The notes beneath the pieces were generated by a model that worked only from the letters and a program-made list of their open reading frames with translations, did not search any database and was not told the origin of the DNA. Of a stretch of DNA of 64,000 nt, positions 16,893 to 25,609 are shown in pieces. Origin of the DNA: Betaproteobacteria bacterium (GTDB taxonomy: Bacteria; Pseudomonadota; Gammaproteobacteria; Burkholderiales; JACQAP01); the NCBI GenBank assembly GCA_016194905.1, contig JACQAP010000013.1, positions 97,678-161,677 of the forward strand, read 5' to 3'. Within the stretch, counting starts at the first letter, position 1. Every line of letters starts with the position of its first letter. Position numbers and translations under genes: made by a program.

Positions 16893-17693
16893 TCATACGT
16901 AGACGATGGCGAGAGCCGCGGCCTCGATCAGCATCAGCGCGAAAAACAGCCGGACCATGCCGCGCAATACCGCGATCGGTGCATAGAACAGTTTCTGCGG
17001 CGTGTTCAGGCCTTCGGAAATCGGGATCACCGTCACGGCGAACCCGAAGGCAAGCGTCTTCGCCCACAGCACGAGGAGCGCCGGCATATCCAGCACCTTG
17101 CCGATCATGCGGGTGAAATCGCTGGTGGTCAGAGTCCAGGGATGGAAATCGACGATCAACAGGTTCGTCAGCCACAGCGCGACGACGATGTTGACCGCGG
17201 TCAGTGCCAGTACCGATATCGTGCCGCCCACCACGCGCGGCAGCAGTTCGAGGCGCATCGGGTCGATGCCGATGCGCTGCAGGGCATCGAGCTCGTTCTG
17301 AATTTTCATCAGGGCGACCTCGGTATTGATCGCGGCGCCAGTGCGCAGCGCGATGAACAGCGCGGTCATCAGCGGCAGGATCTCGATCACCAGGATGCGC
17401 ACGATCAGTTCGAGCGCATATTCGTACAAACCGTACTTGCGCGCAGTCGTGCCGACGATTTCGATGATCAGAAAACTGAACAGCGCCGCGAACGCGGCGA
17501 AACCGGGCAGGATCTCCCAGGCGGTGAAATAGATCTGCTTCTGGACGACCAGCCGCGTCGCCTTGTTGTACGTGGACGGCGACAGCACACCGATGAGAGC
17601 GGTCACGGCGAACCGGAATACACGCACCCAGGCATTCAGCCGCTCGGAGAAGCCCTGCCCGCGCAGGGTCAGCCAGGTGTGCAACGCATTCAT
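16893..17693 (-). CDS. MlaE-family lipid ABC transporter permease
   Basis: Inner-membrane permease of 266 residues of the MlaE/YrbE family, the membrane partner of MCE proteins. Five or so hydrophobic segments are visible; the conserved loop RTGAAINTEVALMKIQNELDALQRIGIDP, cited here only by its ends (about residues 140-170), is the part that contacts the ATPase in this family. The ATG at 17693 overlaps the stop of the aldolase gene (ATGA). The frame is open further upstream but has no family similarity there. It should work with the MCE protein and an ATPase; the adjacent ATPase-like gene appears inactive. Confidence 0.9.
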   Translation of the reverse strand: MNALHTWLTLRGQGFSERLNAWVRVFRFAVTALIGVLSPSTYNKATRLVVQKQIYFTAWEILPGFAAFAALFSFLIIEIVGTTARKYGLYEYALELIVRILVIEILPLMTALFIALRTGAAINTEVALMKIQNELDALQRIGIDPMRLELLPRVVGGTISVLALTAVNIVVALWLTNLLIVDFHPWTLTTSDFTRMIGKVLDMPALLVLWAKTLAFGFAVTVIPISEGLNTPQKLFYAPIAVLRGMVRLFFALMLIEAAALAIVYV

Positions 17694-18487
17694 TGCCGCG
17701 GCGCTCCACCAAGTCCACGCACGAACTTCGCCTGTTCCTGCGCGGCGCTGTGCAGCAGGCTGATGTCGTTGCCGGCCAGCACCATGCGAAATCCGAGGCC
17801 GAGATAACGCGTGAGCAGTTCCCTGCCGTAGATGCCGCCGAGCGCCGGGATCTTGCCGTGCTTTTTGCACGCGCTCAGCACCGCGTCAAAGGCGGCTTTC
17901 ACGCGCTCGTGGTCCAACTGGCCGGGGATGCCCATCTCGAGGCAGAGATCGTTGGTGCCGATGAGAAGAACATCCAGGCCCGGAACGGCGGCGATCCGAT
18001 CGGCGTTTTCGACCGCGCGCGGCGTTTCGATCATCGCGACCACCAGCGTCGCGTTGTCGAGGCCGCCGACCACTTCGTCAACCGGGCGCGAAGCAAAACC
18101 GAAATGCGGATAGGCGCCGCCGATCGAGCGATGTCCCAGCGGCGGAAAGCGGAACGCATCGACCATCGCGCGCGCCTGTTCCGGGGTATCGACATGGGGG
18201 ATGACGACGCCCAGCGCCCCGCCGTCGAGGCAGCGGGCGCCGAGTGCCAGTTCTCCCGCGGGAACGCGCACGAGCGGTGCGATACCCGCATCCAGCGCGG
18301 CCACCGATATCTGATAAGCAGTCTCGACCGAAGCCGACCCATGCTCCAGATCGATGAACAGCCAGTCGAACCCGGCGGACTTCATCAGGCGCGCGACCTC
18401 CACACCGCGCAGGCCGCGCACGCCCATCCCGATTGCAAGCTCCCCTTTGTCCAGGCGTTCTTTGGCCGGGTTCGTCAGTCGCTGCAT
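17690..18487 (-). CDS. HpcH/HpaI family aldolase
   Basis: Metal-dependent class II pyruvate aldolase of 265 residues, which cleaves 2-keto-4-hydroxy acids or related compounds. Motifs: FDWLFIDLEHGSAS with the catalytic His, VRVPAGE with the substrate Arg, VVIPHVDTPEQAR, VVAMIETPRAVEN with the metal Glu, and LLIGTNDLCLEMG with the metal Asp. It is full length. The ATG at 18487 follows GGGGAGAGGC. Its stop overlaps the start of the MlaE-like permease, making it the first gene of the lipid-transport operon, which is an unexpected partner. Confidence 0.9.
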   Translation of the reverse strand: MQRLTNPAKERLDKGELAIGMGVRGLRGVEVARLMKSAGFDWLFIDLEHGSASVETAYQISVAALDAGIAPLVRVPAGELALGARCLDGGALGVVIPHVDTPEQARAMVDAFRFPPLGHRSIGGAYPHFGFASRPVDEVVGGLDNATLVVAMIETPRAVENADRIAAVPGLDVLLIGTNDLCLEMGIPGQLDHERVKAAFDAVLSACKKHGKIPALGGIYGRELLTRYLGLGFRMVLAGNDISLLHSAAQEQAKFVRGLGGAPRQ

Positions 18488-18637
18488 TGCCTCTCCCCAT
18501 AGTTGCCCCGGGCCGTGTGCCCGGGAGCAAGGATGGCAACGATAGCAGAACAGGCTGGCGGCCGGCATCCCACGCATCAGGGGCGTGGCGGTTTATTGAA
18601 TCGCAGGGGGATCTGTAATACAGGGATCTGCTCTGCG

Positions 18638-18883
18638 CTAACCTCCGAACAATCGCCAGCCATGGCCAAAGCAATCGGGGCAAACCTGACTTCCGAGCCA
18701 GCCGGTCCCTTCACAACCCCGACAGAGATCCCAGACGAACGACAAGTCGCTGCGGAAAGTCCCTGCGCACCGCCTGCCGTTCACTGTTTTACTGCAACGC
18801 TGATTGACACTTTGCTTGGGGTCGATCACTGCACGGCAAACGGTACAGACTGCCAAAGGTTTCGGTTTTCTGGGATGCCGCAT
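18638..18883 (-). CDS. small Cys-rich zinc-ribbon protein
   Basis: An 81-residue protein with four CxxC pairs or near-pairs: CTVC near residue 13, a C/C pair within the segment from 30 to 39 (QRC...RRC), CRGC near 54-57, and CPDC near 68-71. This pattern resembles DnaJ-type or double zinc-ribbon modules, with GTGW and GHGW glycine turns. The ATG at 18883 has only a weak ribosome site. The frame extends far upstream, antisense to the dehydrogenase gene, but that extension is a shadow. Function is unknown; the protein may bind nucleic acid or a partner protein through zinc. Confidence 0.6.
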   Translation of the reverse strand: MRHPRKPKPLAVCTVCRAVIDPKQSVNQRCSKTVNGRRCAGTFRSDLSFVWDLCRGCEGTGWLGSQVCPDCFGHGWRLFGG

Positions 18884-19096
18884 GGATTGCGCTTCGTCGA
18901 GGGTGGTACCTGCCGTTGACCCGGCCTGATGGGTTGTCCCGGTTCCGGGCGGGTACACCACACTACACCGCCTTTCGGGTGGGCGGTCGATTACTTCGAC
19001 AGCAGAAATGCTGCGGATATCCCTGGTTTGTCCGTTCTTCGAGAATGAGCCCCGTCCAAGGTACACTCTCGGGAAATTTCGCACTCGGGAGAGATG

Positions 19097-20095
19097 ATGA
19101 AAAAAGTCGTCTGGGGCGTGCTGAGCACGGCGAAGATCGGACTGCAACGCGTGCTGCCCGGAATGCAGAAAAGTGCCTGTTGCGATATTCGGGCCATCGC
19201 ATCGCGATCGGCCGATTCGGCACGCAGGGCGGCCAGTGCGCTCGGCATCCCGAAGGCTTACGGAACGTACGAGGAATTGCTGGCTGATCCGGAAATCGAG
19301 GCGATCTACAATCCGCTGCCCAACCATCTGCATGTCCCGCTGACGTTGCAGGCCGCGGCTGCCGGTAAACATGTGTTGTGCGAAAAACCGATCGCGCTGA
19401 ACGCGCAGGAGGCACGGCAGTTGCAAGCGGCCGCGGGAAAAGTGCTGATCATGGAGGCCTTCATGGTGCGCTTCCACCCGCAGTGGCTGCGGGCGCGTGA
19501 GCTGGTGCGTAGCGGCGACATCGGACCATTGCGTGCCGTCCAGTTTTTGTTCTGCTATTCCAATTCCGACCCCGCGAACATCCGCAACAAGGCGGATATC
19601 GGCGGCGGCGCACTCTACGACATCGGCTGTTATCCGATCACGGCCGGCCGCTTCTTCTTTGAAGCCGAACCGCAGCGGGGCATTGCGCTGATCGATCGCG
19701 ATCCGGATTTCCGTACGGACCGGCTGACCAGTGCGCTGGTGGATTTCGGCTCCGGCCGCCATCTCGACTTCACGGTGTCGACGCAATGCGCGCCTTATCA
19801 GCGCGTGCACTTGTGCGGGACCAAGGGCCGCATCGAAATCCAGATACCGGTGAATGCGCCGCAGGGCGCAAAGACCACCCTGTTCATCGACGACGGTTCA
19901 TCGCTGGCCGGCGCAGGTATTCGCACGGAGATTTTGCCGGAAAGCGACCAGTACATGTTGCAGGGTGAAGCGTTTTCGCGCGCGGTGCGCGGCGAGATCA
20001 GTTTGCCTTACGGCATCGAGAACGCGATCCACGGCATGCGCGTGATCGATGCGCTGTTCCGTTCCGAGCGCAGCCAGCGCTGGGAAGCCGTCTGA
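19097..20095 (+). CDS. Gfo/Idh/MocA family oxidoreductase
   Basis: NAD(P)-dependent dehydrogenase of about 332 residues. Motifs include VVWGVLSTAKIG at the N-terminus, YNPLPNHLHVP, the catalytic lysine in CEKPIALNAQEA, and GGGALYDIGCYPI. The pattern VLSTAKIG and EAFMVRFHPQW place it near the dimeric dihydrodiol/xylose dehydrogenase-like branch. ATGs occur at 19094 and 19097; GGGAGAG suits the second. It begins the plus-strand catabolic cluster and is followed 12 nt later by a cupin gene. It is only distantly related to the dehydrogenase at 3619. Confidence 0.9.
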   Translation: MKKVVWGVLSTAKIGLQRVLPGMQKSACCDIRAIASRSADSARRAASALGIPKAYGTYEELLADPEIEAIYNPLPNHLHVPLTLQAAAAGKHVLCEKPIALNAQEARQLQAAAGKVLIMEAFMVRFHPQWLRARELVRSGDIGPLRAVQFLFCYSNSDPANIRNKADIGGGALYDIGCYPITAGRFFFEAEPQRGIALIDRDPDFRTDRLTSALVDFGSGRHLDFTVSTQCAPYQRVHLCGTKGRIEIQIPVNAPQGAKTTLFIDDGSSLAGAGIRTEILPESDQYMLQGEAFSRAVRGEISLPYGIENAIHGMRVIDALFRSERSQRWEAV

Positions 20096-20107
20096 CGGGA
20101 GACTCAT

Positions 20108-20497
20108 ATGCCGACTTTCGCGCGCTCGCGCTACTTTGTCCTCGCAACCGATGTGAAGCCCTACAGTCCGGCGAACCACACCGGCACCGTGAACCGCCGG
20201 CTGATCGGCCAGGAGAATGTCGGCGCCCGGCAGGTCGAAGTCGTGCTGGGGATGATCGAGAAGGGTCGCGGCGCGTTGCCGCACTCGCATCCCGGGATCG
20301 AACAGGTGTGCTACCTCCTTGAGGGCCGGGCTCGCGCCGAGGTCGGCGGGGAGACCTGCGAGATGGAACCCGGCGACTGCTGCTTCTTTCCGCCGGATAT
20401 GCCGCATGTCTTTACCGCCATCGGCGATCAGCCCGCGAAAGTGTTGGTGATCTATTCGCCGCCGTACGGCGAAGACCCGGACAAGGTGAGGCGCTGA
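20108..20497 (+). CDS. cupin-domain protein
   Basis: A single-domain cupin of 129 residues. Metal-site motifs are PHSHPGIEQVCYLLEG (two His and one Glu) and the second motif PPDMPHVFTAIG (His). Such small cupins act as isomerases, lyases or dioxygenases or bind a ligand; none can be chosen here. It starts 12 nt after the dehydrogenase stop and ends 3 nt before the Bug receptor, clearly one operon, so a step in the same pathway is likely. Confidence 0.85.
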   Translation: MPTFARSRYFVLATDVKPYSPANHTGTVNRRLIGQENVGARQVEVVLGMIEKGRGALPHSHPGIEQVCYLLEGRARAEVGGETCEMEPGDCCFFPPDMPHVFTAIGDQPAKVLVIYSPPYGEDPDKVRR

Positions 20498-20500
20498 CCG

Positions 20501-21484
20501 ATGCCGCACGCACGACGGGACATCGGGTCGCGGATCGCCGCGCTGGTTTTCGCAACCTGGGTGGGGTGCATTCCGTCCCTGTTCGCCGCCGAGAAATATC
20601 CTTCCAAGCCGATCCGGCTGGTCATCCCGTTTGCCGCGGGCAGCGCCACCGATGCCGCGGGCCGGATCCTGGCGCAAGCATTGTCGCAACGCCTCGGGCA
20701 AAGCGTGATCGTCGACAATCGCGCCGGCGCCAATGGGCAGATCGCCGCCATGCTGGTTTCGCAAAGCCCGGCCGATGGCTATACGCTGTTCATGACCACG
20801 AATTCGACGCACAGTGCGAATCCGCATCTTTACAAAAGCCTCCCCTACGATCCGGTCAAGGATTTCGAGCCGATCGCGCGCGTCGGCACGCTTGCATTCA
20901 TGCTGGTGGTGAACCCCGATCTGCCGGTCGGCAATACCAGGGAACTCATCGCCTACGCCATCGCGCATCCCGGGCAGCTTTCCTATGGCACGGCAAGCAC
21001 TGCTTCGCTCGTCGGCGCGGAAACCATCAACGCGATGGCTCATACGGAACTCGTCGGCGTCGGCTACAAGGCGAGCCCGCAGGCGATTCTCGACCTGGTC
21101 GCGGGACGGCTGCAGCTCATGGTCGCCGACTTCGCCACCGCGATGCCGCAGGTCAGGACCGGCAAGCTCAGGGTGCTGGCAGTCACGACCGCAAAACGCT
21201 CGGCCCTGCTCCCCGGCGTGCCGCCCATCGCGGAGACGTTGAAGGGTTTCGACATGACCTCATGGAACGGGCTGTTCGCCCCGGCCGGCACACCGCAGCC
21301 GATCGTGGCTCGGCTGGTGCACGAAACCCTGGCCAGTCTCGCGCAATCCGACGTAAAGGACCGACTCGCCGCGATCGGATTCGAAGTGGACCCGCTGGAT
21401 TCGGTTGCGTTCGGCCGCTACGTGCGCGAGCAGCTCGATACCTGGGGTAAACTCATTCGCGCCGCAAAAATCCAACCCGAATAA
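20501..21484 (+). CDS. Bug family (TctC-like) periplasmic receptor
   Basis: Tripartite tricarboxylate transporter receptor of the Bug family, 327 residues. After a signal peptide ending near LFAAEKYP come the family hallmarks: KPIRLVIPFAAGSATD, VVDNR-type loop (VIVDNRAGANGQIA) and ADGYTLFMTT. These receptors bind carboxylates, nicotinate or other small acids through two water-bridged loops. No TctA/TctB membrane genes are next to it, as is usual for the large Bug sets of Burkholderiales. It is operonic with the cupin, and the CoA-transferase begins 10 nt after its stop, hinting that its ligand is an acid later activated to a CoA thioester. Confidence 0.93.
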   Translation: MPHARRDIGSRIAALVFATWVGCIPSLFAAEKYPSKPIRLVIPFAAGSATDAAGRILAQALSQRLGQSVIVDNRAGANGQIAAMLVSQSPADGYTLFMTTNSTHSANPHLYKSLPYDPVKDFEPIARVGTLAFMLVVNPDLPVGNTRELIAYAIAHPGQLSYGTASTASLVGAETINAMAHTELVGVGYKASPQAILDLVAGRLQLMVADFATAMPQVRTGKLRVLAVTTAKRSALLPGVPPIAETLKGFDMTSWNGLFAPAGTPQPIVARLVHETLASLAQSDVKDRLAAIGFEVDPLDSVAFGRYVREQLDTWGKLIRAAKIQPE

Positions 21485-21494
21485 CACCACGCAA

Positions 21495-22682
21495 ATGCCA
21501 GGTCCATTGGAAGGGGTGAAGGTTCTCGACCTCACCACCGTCGTCATGGGTCCGTACGCGACCCAGATCCTCGCCGAACTCGGCGCCGACGTCATCAAAA
21601 TCGAATCCCACGAAGGCGATAACATGCGCCATCCCGGTCCGATGAAGAATCCGGGCATGGGCTACATGTTTCTCGGCCTGAACCGCGGCAAGCGCGGCAT
21701 CGTGCTCGATCTGAAAAAACCGGAAGGTCGCGCGGCGCTGCTGCGCCTGATTGCGGATGCCGATGTGCTGATCTACAACGTGCGCCCGCAGGCAATGGCC
21801 CGCCTCGGACTTTCCTACGAGGAAGTCGGCAAGCTGAATCCGCGCATCCTTTACGTCGGCGCTTACGGCTATTCGCAGAAAGGTCCGTACGCGGCAAAGG
21901 CGGCTTACGATGATCTGATCCAGGGCATCTCGGGCGTGCCCTGGCTGGTGTCGCAGACCGGCGCGAATCCGAACTACGCGCCGGTGAACCTCGCCGACCG
22001 GCTGACCGGCCTCCACGCGGTCTACACCGTCACCGCGGCGCTGTTCCAGCGCAGCCGCACTGGCCGCGGCCAGTCGATCGAAGTGCCGATGTTCGAATCC
22101 GTCGCGCACTTCGTGCTTGGCGATCATCTCGCCGGATTTTCATGGGATCCGCCGGATGGTGCCGGCGGCTACCAGCGCCTGCTCGCGCGGCGGCCGTATC
22201 CGACCAGCGACGGTTACCTGTGCGTGCTGGTCTACAACGACAGGCAATGGAAGAGTTTCCTCGGCGCCATCGGTCGCCCGGAACTGATGCAGGACCCGCG
22301 CTACGCCACGCAGGCAAATCGCGCGGCGAATATCCGCGACATCTACGCGTTTCTGGCCGACTTGTTCAGGACGCGCACCACCGCGGAGTGGATGGCATTG
22401 CTGGAAAGCATCGACATTCCGGTCGCGCGCATGAACTCGATCGAAGACGTGGTGAACGATCCTCACCTTTCGCAGAGCGGATTTTTCGTGACCGAAGATC
22501 ATCCAAGCGAAGGGCGGCTCCGCGCGATGCGCACGCCCACGAACTGGTCGGAATCGCAGCCGGGTTCGCCGCGGCACGCGCCGCGACTCGGCGAACACTC
22601 CGCCGAAGTGTTGCGCGAGGCGGGTTACAGCGATGGTGAAATTGCGGAACTGGCAAGAAAGGGCGTCACAAAATTGATGTGA
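21495..22682 (+). CDS. CaiB/BaiF (family III) CoA-transferase
   Basis: Formyl-CoA-transferase-like enzyme of 395 residues that moves CoA between acyl-CoA and a free carboxylate. The N-terminus PLEGVKVLDLTTVVMGPYAT and the segment GADVIKIESHEGD are family signatures; a conserved Asp expected to form the acyl-anhydride lies in AYDDLIQGISG. The start chosen (ATG 21495) begins just before the family homology; the frame is open into the receptor gene. It is followed by an acyl-CoA dehydrogenase across a long inverted repeat. Confidence 0.92.
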   Translation: MPGPLEGVKVLDLTTVVMGPYATQILAELGADVIKIESHEGDNMRHPGPMKNPGMGYMFLGLNRGKRGIVLDLKKPEGRAALLRLIADADVLIYNVRPQAMARLGLSYEEVGKLNPRILYVGAYGYSQKGPYAAKAAYDDLIQGISGVPWLVSQTGANPNYAPVNLADRLTGLHAVYTVTAALFQRSRTGRGQSIEVPMFESVAHFVLGDHLAGFSWDPPDGAGGYQRLLARRPYPTSDGYLCVLVYNDRQWKSFLGAIGRPELMQDPRYATQANRAANIRDIYAFLADLFRTRTTAEWMALLESIDIPVARMNSIEDVVNDPHLSQSGFFVTEDHPSEGRLRAMRTPTNWSESQPGSPRHAPRLGEHSAEVLREAGYSDGEIAELARKGVTKLM

Positions 22683-22723
22683 TGGTCAAGTTTATGCAAC
22701 GGAGAAAACTCGAGAACCACAAA

Positions 22724-22829
22724 TCTCACCACGAAGAAACGAAGAACACAAAGGAACACGAAGAAATGCGAGATCAGATAGTAGGTTCTCTTCGTGAATC
22801 TTCGTGCTCTTCGTTTCTTCGTGGTGAGT
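22724..22829. repeat. long inverted repeat with CGAAG units (copy 1)
   Basis: Two 41-nt arms (22724-22764 and 22789-22829) are complementary with about six mismatches. The outer 21 bp of this core (22725-22745 with 22808-22828) pair perfectly. Arms are built of repeated CGAAGA/CACGAAG units. The element fills most of the 196-bp gap between the CoA-transferase and the acyl-CoA dehydrogenase. It would form a very stable hairpin in RNA and could separate the two genes' expression. Related copies are at 25610 and 60402. Confidence 0.8.
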
Positions 22830-22878
22830 CTTTCGATTGGAAGCAGCCCCTGTTCAGGGTCCACTAGCCGCCACCTCG

Positions 22879-24039
22879 ATGGATTTTTCTTTTACTTCCG
22901 AACAACTGGCCATCACAGACGCAATTGCGAAGCTGTGCAGGAAATTTGACGCGCAGTACTGGCTGGAGCGCGACCGCAACGGCGGTTTTCCGGAGGACTT
23001 TTACCGTGCGGTCGCCGAGGCTGGCTGGCTCGGCGTCGCGATGCCGCAGCAGTACGGCGGCGCCGGACTGGGCATCACCGAAGCTGCGCTGATGATGCAG
23101 GCCATCAGCGAATCGGGTGCCGGCTTTTCCGGCGCGTCGGCCGTGCACATGAACATCTTCGGCCTCAATCCCGTGGTGGTGTTCGGAACCGAACAGCAGA
23201 AGAGCCGCTGGTTGCCGGCACTGATCCGAGGCGAGCAGAAAGCCTGCTTCGCCGTGACGGAACCCAATGCGGGACTCAATACCGCGAAGATCGCGACCAC
23301 GGCGCGCCGCGACGGCGAGCACTATATTCTGCGCGGACAGAAAATCTGGATTTCCACCGCGCAGGTCGCGGACAAGATGCTGGTGCTGGCGCGCACCGCC
23401 GTAACCAGCGGGAAGCCGACCGACGGCCTGTCGCTGTTCTATACCGATCTGGACCGGCGCTTCGTCGAGGCGCGCGAGATCGACAAGATGGGGCGCAAGG
23501 CCGTCGACTCGAACCTGCTGTTCATCGAGGACCTGCCGGTGCCGGCGGACGATCGCGTCGGCGAGGAAGGCAAGGGTTTCGATTACATCCTGCACGGGCT
23601 GAACCCCGAGCGCATCCTGATCGCAGCCGAAGCGATCGGCCTGGGCCGCGCCGCACTGCGGCGCGCGGTCGCCTATGCGAAGGAGCGCGTGGTCTTCGAT
23701 CGGCCGATCGGCCAGAACCAGGCCATCCAGCACCCGTTGGCGCGCTGCTGGATGGAACTGGAAGCCGCGAATCTGATGGTGTTCAAGGCGGCGTCGCTGC
23801 ATGACCGCGGTGAACCATGCGGGGCGGAATCGAATGGGGCGAAATATCTGGCCGCGGAAGCCTGCTTCCATTCCTGCGAGCAGGCAATGCTGACGCACGG
23901 CGGCATGGGCTATGCGAAGGAGTACCACATCGAACGTTACCTGCGGGAAGCGATGATCCCGCGGCTCGCGCCGGTCAGCCCGCAACTCATTCTCTGTTTC
24001 ATCGCCGAGAAGGTGCTCGGCCTGCCACGATCTTATTGA
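22879..24039 (+). CDS. acyl-CoA dehydrogenase
   Basis: FAD-dependent acyl-CoA dehydrogenase of 386 residues, introducing a 2,3 double bond into an acyl-CoA. The three-domain layout is intact: an N-terminal helical domain (MDFSFTSEQLAITDAIAKLC), a middle beta domain with CFAVTEPNAGLNT and QKIWISTAQVADK, and a C-terminal domain with RVVFDRPIGQNQAIQH and THGGMGYAKEYHIERYLRE. The catalytic Glu is probably the one in GYAKEYHIER. The frame is open upstream through the inverted repeat, but the ATG at 22879 matches the family N-terminus. It may oxidise the product of the preceding CoA-transferase. Confidence 0.93.
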   Translation: MDFSFTSEQLAITDAIAKLCRKFDAQYWLERDRNGGFPEDFYRAVAEAGWLGVAMPQQYGGAGLGITEAALMMQAISESGAGFSGASAVHMNIFGLNPVVVFGTEQQKSRWLPALIRGEQKACFAVTEPNAGLNTAKIATTARRDGEHYILRGQKIWISTAQVADKMLVLARTAVTSGKPTDGLSLFYTDLDRRFVEAREIDKMGRKAVDSNLLFIEDLPVPADDRVGEEGKGFDYILHGLNPERILIAAEAIGLGRAALRRAVAYAKERVVFDRPIGQNQAIQHPLARCWMELEAANLMVFKAASLHDRGEPCGAESNGAKYLAAEACFHSCEQAMLTHGGMGYAKEYHIERYLREAMIPRLAPVSPQLILCFIAEKVLGLPRSY

Positions 24040-24082
24040 ACGCCCGAGCCCTATTAGACGCCCCGGCCATACTAGAGCGAAA

Positions 24083-24712
24083 TCAGCGGTGACCGAGCAG
24101 AACGATCGCCGAATTGATGGACAGGATCAATGCCGCGACCGCAAGGATCCAGCCGGCGGTACGCGGAGAGGACTCGAACCAGCGATCGAGCGGCACGTGC
24201 ATTTTATCGGCGCCTTTGGCGATCTGCCGCGACGAATACCAGCGGTTTGCGCGCATTTCGAGAGCGCCGAGCGCTCGCGGAAAAAATCCGAGAATGATGC
24301 CGATCGCTATCGCCAGTACGCTGCCGACGATTAGCAACGTTGCAAGGCTTTGAATGCCCCAGTGTCCGATGACAGAAAAACGCCTGGCGCCAAATACCGA
24401 AGCCACGGCGGCGGCGTCTACCTTCACCACCAGCATGACTATCGAGAATGTCCCGCCGATGATGAAGAGGGCGCCGAACCAGCGCCGGTACTTGTAGACG
24501 AACGGTTCGATTTCATGCCGCGCTTCCATCGGCTCGAGCTTCTTCCGCGCCGAGACCCAGCGATTCATCGGACCGAACAGACGGAAAACCCGGACCCGGA
24601 AAACGATCAATCCGATTCCCATGCCGACGCCGAAAATGCCCGAAACCAGAAAGAACAGGAAAACGACCGGAACCAGAAGCTGGTCGACCAGGTAATTGTT
24701 GAGAAGCGGCAT
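24083..24712 (-). CDS. hypothetical membrane protein
   Basis: A 209-residue protein with four strong hydrophobic segments (about residues 10-35, 75-95, 115-140 and 185-205), separated by basic cytoplasmic loops. The ATG at 24712 is chosen because GTGGAGGCC precedes it; an upstream ATG at 24754 is less supported. No motif known to me. It is convergent with the acyl-CoA dehydrogenase (43 bp between stops) and divergent from the RraA-type gene. Confidence 0.65.
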   Translation of the reverse strand: MPLLNNYLVDQLLVPVVFLFFLVSGIFGVGMGIGLIVFRVRVFRLFGPMNRWVSARKKLEPMEARHEIEPFVYKYRRWFGALFIIGGTFSIVMLVVKVDAAAVASVFGARRFSVIGHWGIQSLATLLIVGSVLAIAIGIILGFFPRALGALEMRANRWYSSRQIAKGADKMHVPLDRWFESSPRTAGWILAVAALILSINSAIVLLGHR

Positions 24713-24902
24713 GAGGCCTCCACTCTTGAGGGCAAAACCGTTAACCGTCGACATGGTCCTGCCGCGGGCCACTGACCCGGAGGTCGATCTCTCGGCGCCC
24801 GGTCGCGTGCCAAGCGGCAATTCCGCTGGCCGCACTATAAACCAAACTGTTTGTAATAAACTGGCGAGGCCGAATAGCCCGTTTCGTGAGAATTCAATCC
24901 AA

Positions 24903-25595
24903 ATGGACACACCTTCCCTTTTTGCGCATCTGCGCCGGTTCGACACCCCTACCATCGCCAACGCGCTGGAGATCGCGCAGGGAAAACGCTCCACCAGCGG
25001 TTTTACGCAGCAAACCTACCTGTGCGCGTTTCCGAAACTGCCGGCCATCGTCGGGTTCGCCAGAACTGCAACCATCCGCTGCTCCACGCCGTATGACCCC
25101 GCGGTGCGCAGAAAAAACCAGATCGCCTATTACGACTATGTGGCGCAGGGAGAGCAGCCGACGATCGCGGTAATTCAGGACATCGACAGCCAGCCGGGAC
25201 TCGGGGCGTTCTGGGGAGAAGTCAATACCCATGTCCATTGGGGACTGGGTTGCGTGGGGTCGCTGACCAACGGATCGATGCGCGACCTCGACGCGATGCA
25301 CCCGCAGTTCCAGTGCTTCGCCGCGACGCTGTCGCCCAGTCATGCCTGGGTGCAGGTCGTCGATGTCGGCAAGCCGGTGGAAGTGCTGGGCCTGGCGGTA
25401 GGCAATGGCGACATAGTGCACGCCGACCGGCACGGTGCGATCATCATTCCACGCGACGTACTGGACAAGCTGCCGGCGGCGATCGATCTGATGGCCCGCC
25501 GCGAGAAAGTCATTCTCGACGCCGCGCGCAAACCCGGTTTCGGCGTCGCGGCTCTGCGCGAAGCCTTCGCCGCTTCCGACCAGATCAAGCAGTAA
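24903..25595 (+). CDS. RraA-family aldolase-like protein
   Basis: A 230-residue protein of the RraA / HMG-aldolase (formerly menG-like) family. The substrate and metal site motif appears as GSLTNGSMRDLDAM, and a later VHADRHGAIIIPRDVL is typical. Members of this length cleave 4-hydroxy-4-methyl-2-oxoglutarate or decarboxylate oxaloacetate; true RraA RNase E inhibitors are shorter (about 160). An aldolase or decarboxylase role in the neighbouring acid pathway is therefore the better guess. The ATG at 24903 starts the homology; the upstream region carries an AT-rich stretch likely to be the promoter. Confidence 0.8.
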   Translation: MDTPSLFAHLRRFDTPTIANALEIAQGKRSTSGFTQQTYLCAFPKLPAIVGFARTATIRCSTPYDPAVRRKNQIAYYDYVAQGEQPTIAVIQDIDSQPGLGAFWGEVNTHVHWGLGCVGSLTNGSMRDLDAMHPQFQCFAATLSPSHAWVQVVDVGKPVEVLGLAVGNGDIVHADRHGAIIIPRDVLDKLPAAIDLMARREKVILDAARKPGFGVAALREAFAASDQIKQ

Positions 25596-25609
25596 AGCTG
25601 ATAGGCGTG

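Noticed and set aside
16406..17693. Missing Walker A of the ATPase hidden in another frame upstream
   Set aside because: The preceding bases belong to the MlaE-like permease down to 4 nt before the start; no GxxxxGK[ST] coding stretch was seen there.
18638..19810. Whole 390-codon minus-strand frame as one protein
   Set aside because: Its first 300 codons are antisense to the dehydrogenase; only the last 81 codons show Cys pairs and are kept.
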